In this document: in pieces, positions 60,718 through 64,000 of the stretch
Numbering within the stretch: position 1 is the stretch's first letter
Layout: every line of letters starts with the position of its first letter
From: Spirodela intermedia
Taxonomy: Eukaryota > Streptophyta > Magnoliopsida > Alismatales > Araceae
Length of the DNA stretch: 64,000 bases
Reading direction: 5' to 3'
Assembly (NCBI GenBank): GCA_902729315.2
Contig: LR746276.1
Location: forward strand, 3,206,169 to 3,270,168
Made by a program: the position numbers and the translations under genes
The notes under the pieces: generated by a model
What the model was told of the DNA's origin: nothing
Database searches by the model: none
What the model saw: only the letters and a program-made list of their open reading frames with translations

Positions 60718-63420
60718 GAATACATTGTCTGGTTTCCGTTTTAAACGTTTTACATGTTAAGAAGCAGGAGGCTTCACTTATATCTAGTAAACCACTTAAT
60801 ACCTGGTATGGTAGTTTATCAAATCATGAATGATTGCTTTTTCTACATATAAATTTTTGGAATGATTCAGCATGTAACTAACCCACTATCTTACAGGCCA
60901 TCAAAATATTTTTCTTTTACTAGATATATGTAATAAGTGATTTATCATTTTGATTACAGCTATCTCATAATAAATTGGATGTCTCTCTATTAATTCATAT
61001 AATTGAGTCTATTGACTAACTCCCTCCCCCACACACGTTTAGCCATCCTCAAATCTCTTACATTAGAGAGAAAATGTTACCTTAAATAAATAGATAGTTA
61101 TTCTCAAGCAATAAACTCATGCATTAATATCAATTATATATTTTATTAATCTTTTACTTAGTTCTTGTTGGCTAATAATTGCTGTGCAAAAACATGCAGA
61201 AGGTAGAGCAGAAAAGTTATGCTATGGAAGTGAACAAGGAGAGGAATAGAGGGAGATGGAGAATCACAAATAAGCATAGAAATGAGAAAAGTGAGTGGCA
61301 ACGGGAGGGAGGGTGGGAGAGAGAAAGAGGTTCAACGACCATTTTAACCAAAGGATGTTTTAATGAGAATGCCATGACGTCAGTTACTTTTTTGCTAAAT
61401 GGAACTACGGTCATAGTGGTAATTGAAAATACTAATTTAATGAGAATGCCATGATTTAAACGTAGTTTAAAATCATGTCCCTGGGAACAAAAGTTTCCCT
61501 TTTTCTCGCTTTTTAAAAAGAGATAAAAAAATGTCCAAGAGATCGCCCAAGTGCTGTAGGTGGTTGCCAATCCTTCACTGATTTTTACTCAAGGAACGCT
61601 AGAGTGTAGGGGGGATGGAAAGGGGAGTACCCAGAAGCCAAATATATCTGAGCTGAAAATAACATTCCATGCGATTTTCTTTTTCACGTTAATTTTGCAG
61701 CTCTCACTTGCGCCATGCAACTGTCATCTCTATCGTAATGTTCACATATATTTACACGCTTTCCTGCACAATGCCGTATCCTTTAAGTCAATAATGGTCT
61801 CCACATGTGCGACCTTTTCACCCGTCGAGTTTCTGCCATGTCCTTTTCTCTGATTGATGGAGTCATAATTTACTGCATTGTACTTTAAAGGCTAATTAAC
61901 TCTATCTAATATCTAGATGAGAAAGTCTAACGAAAATTAACTATGACTTGGAGAAGACATGAACTGTCATACTCAGATAATTTCATGGTAACAATAATGT
62001 TTCTGACCATTTAATACCCATATGAAGGGCCAAGAAAACTAAACAAGTGCATTGACATGTGCTTCTGAAACAAAAAATCCTCAGTAATGAAAACATTTGT
62101 TACCGGATGTCAGGAAAGAAAGGGCCTGACCATTGAGTTTCGCAAAAAAGAATACCACTTTATATTGCAAATGACTTCGCAGGAGAAAGGGGAAACCTGT
62201 CATGTGAATTAGGCCGAACTGACTCGTTGAAGAGTTGGACTGGATGGTTCATTGGGCACAGGCTCATGGCCCCAATGGAAAAGAAAATAGCTCCGAATTA
62301 CAAATGTCAAAGGGATTGGATCATTCTGGCTGTATGTTATATAATTCAACATTTGTACATCCACATGGAAAAGCCATATTATAGATCATAAAAAGAGCCA
62401 AGACAGCAGCTACGTTGCAAAAGGCTAACTTTCTAGTAGTCTAGGATCAGATGTTGCTTTCCCTGCGAAAAAGCCATTAACGGAAGATATATCCTCAGAG
62501 CACTTGATGAGGTATGGAAATTTATAAAGCTGTCAAGTCTCAAAGGAGGTCAACTATACATCATGTTTAACAAAAAAATGTAAAGCGCCCCCTTTACATT
62601 GGCTGACTTCGCTTAAATGCAAGGAGCATGTATTCACAAATAGGCATATTCCTTATGGTTTAATCATTCCATTAGCTTAGTGAAAACCGAACAATTCTTT
62701 ATAACCTGGCCAGCTAAGTGACCAATGTGGACCAGTACATAAATCAGCACATTGGCCCCTCTGAGTCCAAAGTGGAGCTAGTGCGTACAGAACCAAAGTT
62801 AGTGACCCACGTTTCAAAGGGAGATGATTAAACCAGGAAACCTAAAATCTGTCAACCTGCGTCTCGTCATGTGGGTTCAATCTGGCACAGAAAACAGAGG
62901 GAGCTGAGGGGCACAGACACGTCCAAACTCTCTTCTTATCAAGGAAGAAAGTCAGAAACCATCGGCAAGTTGGTTTCCCTATTCCATTAATGACCTTGTT
63001 CCCAAAAACTAGGTTTTACGGTCTCATGATTAAAGAAACCCATCCTATCGCCCTCTTCACTGTCTTCCTCTACATTGCTCCGTCAACCGTCCTCTTCAAC
63101 TCTTAAGCTGAATCCTGACATTACTTTTAGCAGAATATGATCACATTAAATACTGTGAGTTGATGGGTATGCTCTCCACGCCCTAATTTAAGAAGAAAAT
63201 GTACTGACTCCCCCAGATTCTGTACACCGGCACATTGGAAAGTTTGCCAAAGAATAAACCATTACTCATTATAGAATAAACCAAGAGTTCACTTTTCTCT
63301 TTCTGATTCTCAGGCACAGTTGCAGGTAAGATCTCATCTTAAGCAGAAGTACAAGAAGAGGAAAGAGTCTCTAGGATCAATCCCTCGACAAATGAGAAAA
63401 ATAATAAAACTGATGAGATA
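60718..63420. other. Intergenic DNA, no gene seen
   Basis: Mixed to AT-rich sequence without supported coding regions or RNAs. The ORFs at 61179-61853 have no domains. The right part may include the 3' UTR and downstream flank of the minus-strand gene that follows. Confidence 0.5.
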
Positions 63421-63630
63421 GGATGACAGCTGCCCCACAGTGATGATGTATATTCTTCATTTCAATGTTAGACAACCGATAAATACAAATCCATTGGTGA
63501 AATCAATGGCGTTTCAATTACATGAAATTGGCAGGACAAACACTCTGATTAAAAAATAAATCGGGGAAATCAGAAGGCTCATTCATCACTTCCCAGAAAA
63601 AGATCACCCACTACAATCATCTAGAAGTCA

Positions 63631-63812
63631 TTATCTGGAAATATTACCATGAGGAGAAGCAGCAGAGAGTATTATATCCATGTTATCAATACGCTTCTGT
63701 ACTGTCTTCAGTATGGAATTCAGCGCAAAAATTCTCTTTCGGATCCCTGAAATTTTCGCAGCGTGTTGCATAATAAAAGGCAAGGGTGCCTCCTCTAGAA
63801 GCTTGTCTAATT
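63631..63812 (-). CDS. Last coding exon of a minus-strand gene, small coiled-coil protein (BLOC-1/snapin-like?)
   Basis: On the minus strand an acceptor (GATATTGCAG) is followed by 182 bases that stay open and end TAA at 63631-63633. The peptide is LDKLLEEAPLPFIMQHAAKI, then SGIRKRIFALNSILKTVQKR, then IDNMDIILSAASPHGNISR. It is amphipathic and helical, with heptad-like spacing (IFALNSILKTVQKRIDNMDIIL). The composition and the arrangement of a short basic coiled coil at the C-terminus recall small BLOC-1 or snapin-type subunits, but this is a resemblance by eye. The exon starts with two bases of a split codon. The rest of the gene lies at 63813-64000 (intron) and beyond. Confidence 0.55.
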
Positions 63813-64000
63813 CTGCAATATCATGCCACGCAATAGAACTTATGACTTAATTTCATTGTAAACATTCAAAATCATATACAAAAATTCAATTGTGATATTC
63901 ATAAATGTGTCACATGATACTCAACCGTAACTCATTACATAGAAGTGCCCGTAAGCAGAAAGTAGGTTTTATTAATAAAGCACATGTTGTTGAAGATAGT

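Overview
The window looks like nuclear DNA of a flowering plant, most likely a non-grass monocot. Host genes are GC-rich with plant-type introns, while the intergenic DNA is AT-rich and packed with LTR retrotransposons. An inserted plastid fragment encodes a short rps18 without the N-terminal repeat extension known from grasses. Taxonomy is inference; nothing in the sequence names the species.

Layout. 1-922: last two coding exons of an unassigned membrane protein (+). 2.9-6.9 kb: decayed Ty1/copia relic. 8406-18369: old Ty3/gypsy element with recognisable LTRs, protease, RT, RNase H and integrase, all broken, and itself invaded by other elements. 19419-21143: LTR of an Athila/Tat-like family. 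22570-39100: a copia element with 145-165 bp LTRs and a perfect 5-bp target duplication (AAGGT). It was opened by a solo LTR (TSD GCCCC), a full 7.7-kb gag-only Athila/Tat-like element (TSD ATCTT), a GC-rich insertion, and a rearranged LTR pair that removed the copia protease and integrase.

Genes. 39.4-44.5 kb: DRT111/SPF45-type splicing factor (two coding exons, long intron, upstream ORF). 44.85-46.98 kb: eight-exon Sel1-repeat protein. About 48.65-47.3 kb (-): a small RNA transcription unit with site II elements, telo-boxes and TATA box, holding at least one convincing box C/D snoRNA (25S rRNA guide), a second good candidate and a third weaker one. 51.4-55.0 kb: FLS2-like LRR receptor kinase broken by about six frameshifts and one stop. 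56.3-57.07 kb: plastid rps18 and rpl33, both intact. 60.24-60.72 kb: broken ribosomal protein L26 copy. 63.6-63.8 kb: last exon of a minus-strand gene leaving the window.

The host genes do not form a pathway. DRT111, the snoRNA unit and the RPL26 copy all concern RNA processing or ribosomes, but this is probably coincidence. The most interesting parts are the snoRNA unit, the datable nest of retrotransposons with its inverted-LTR deletion, the gag-only element, and the FLS2-like locus, whose lesions could be real decay or consensus errors.
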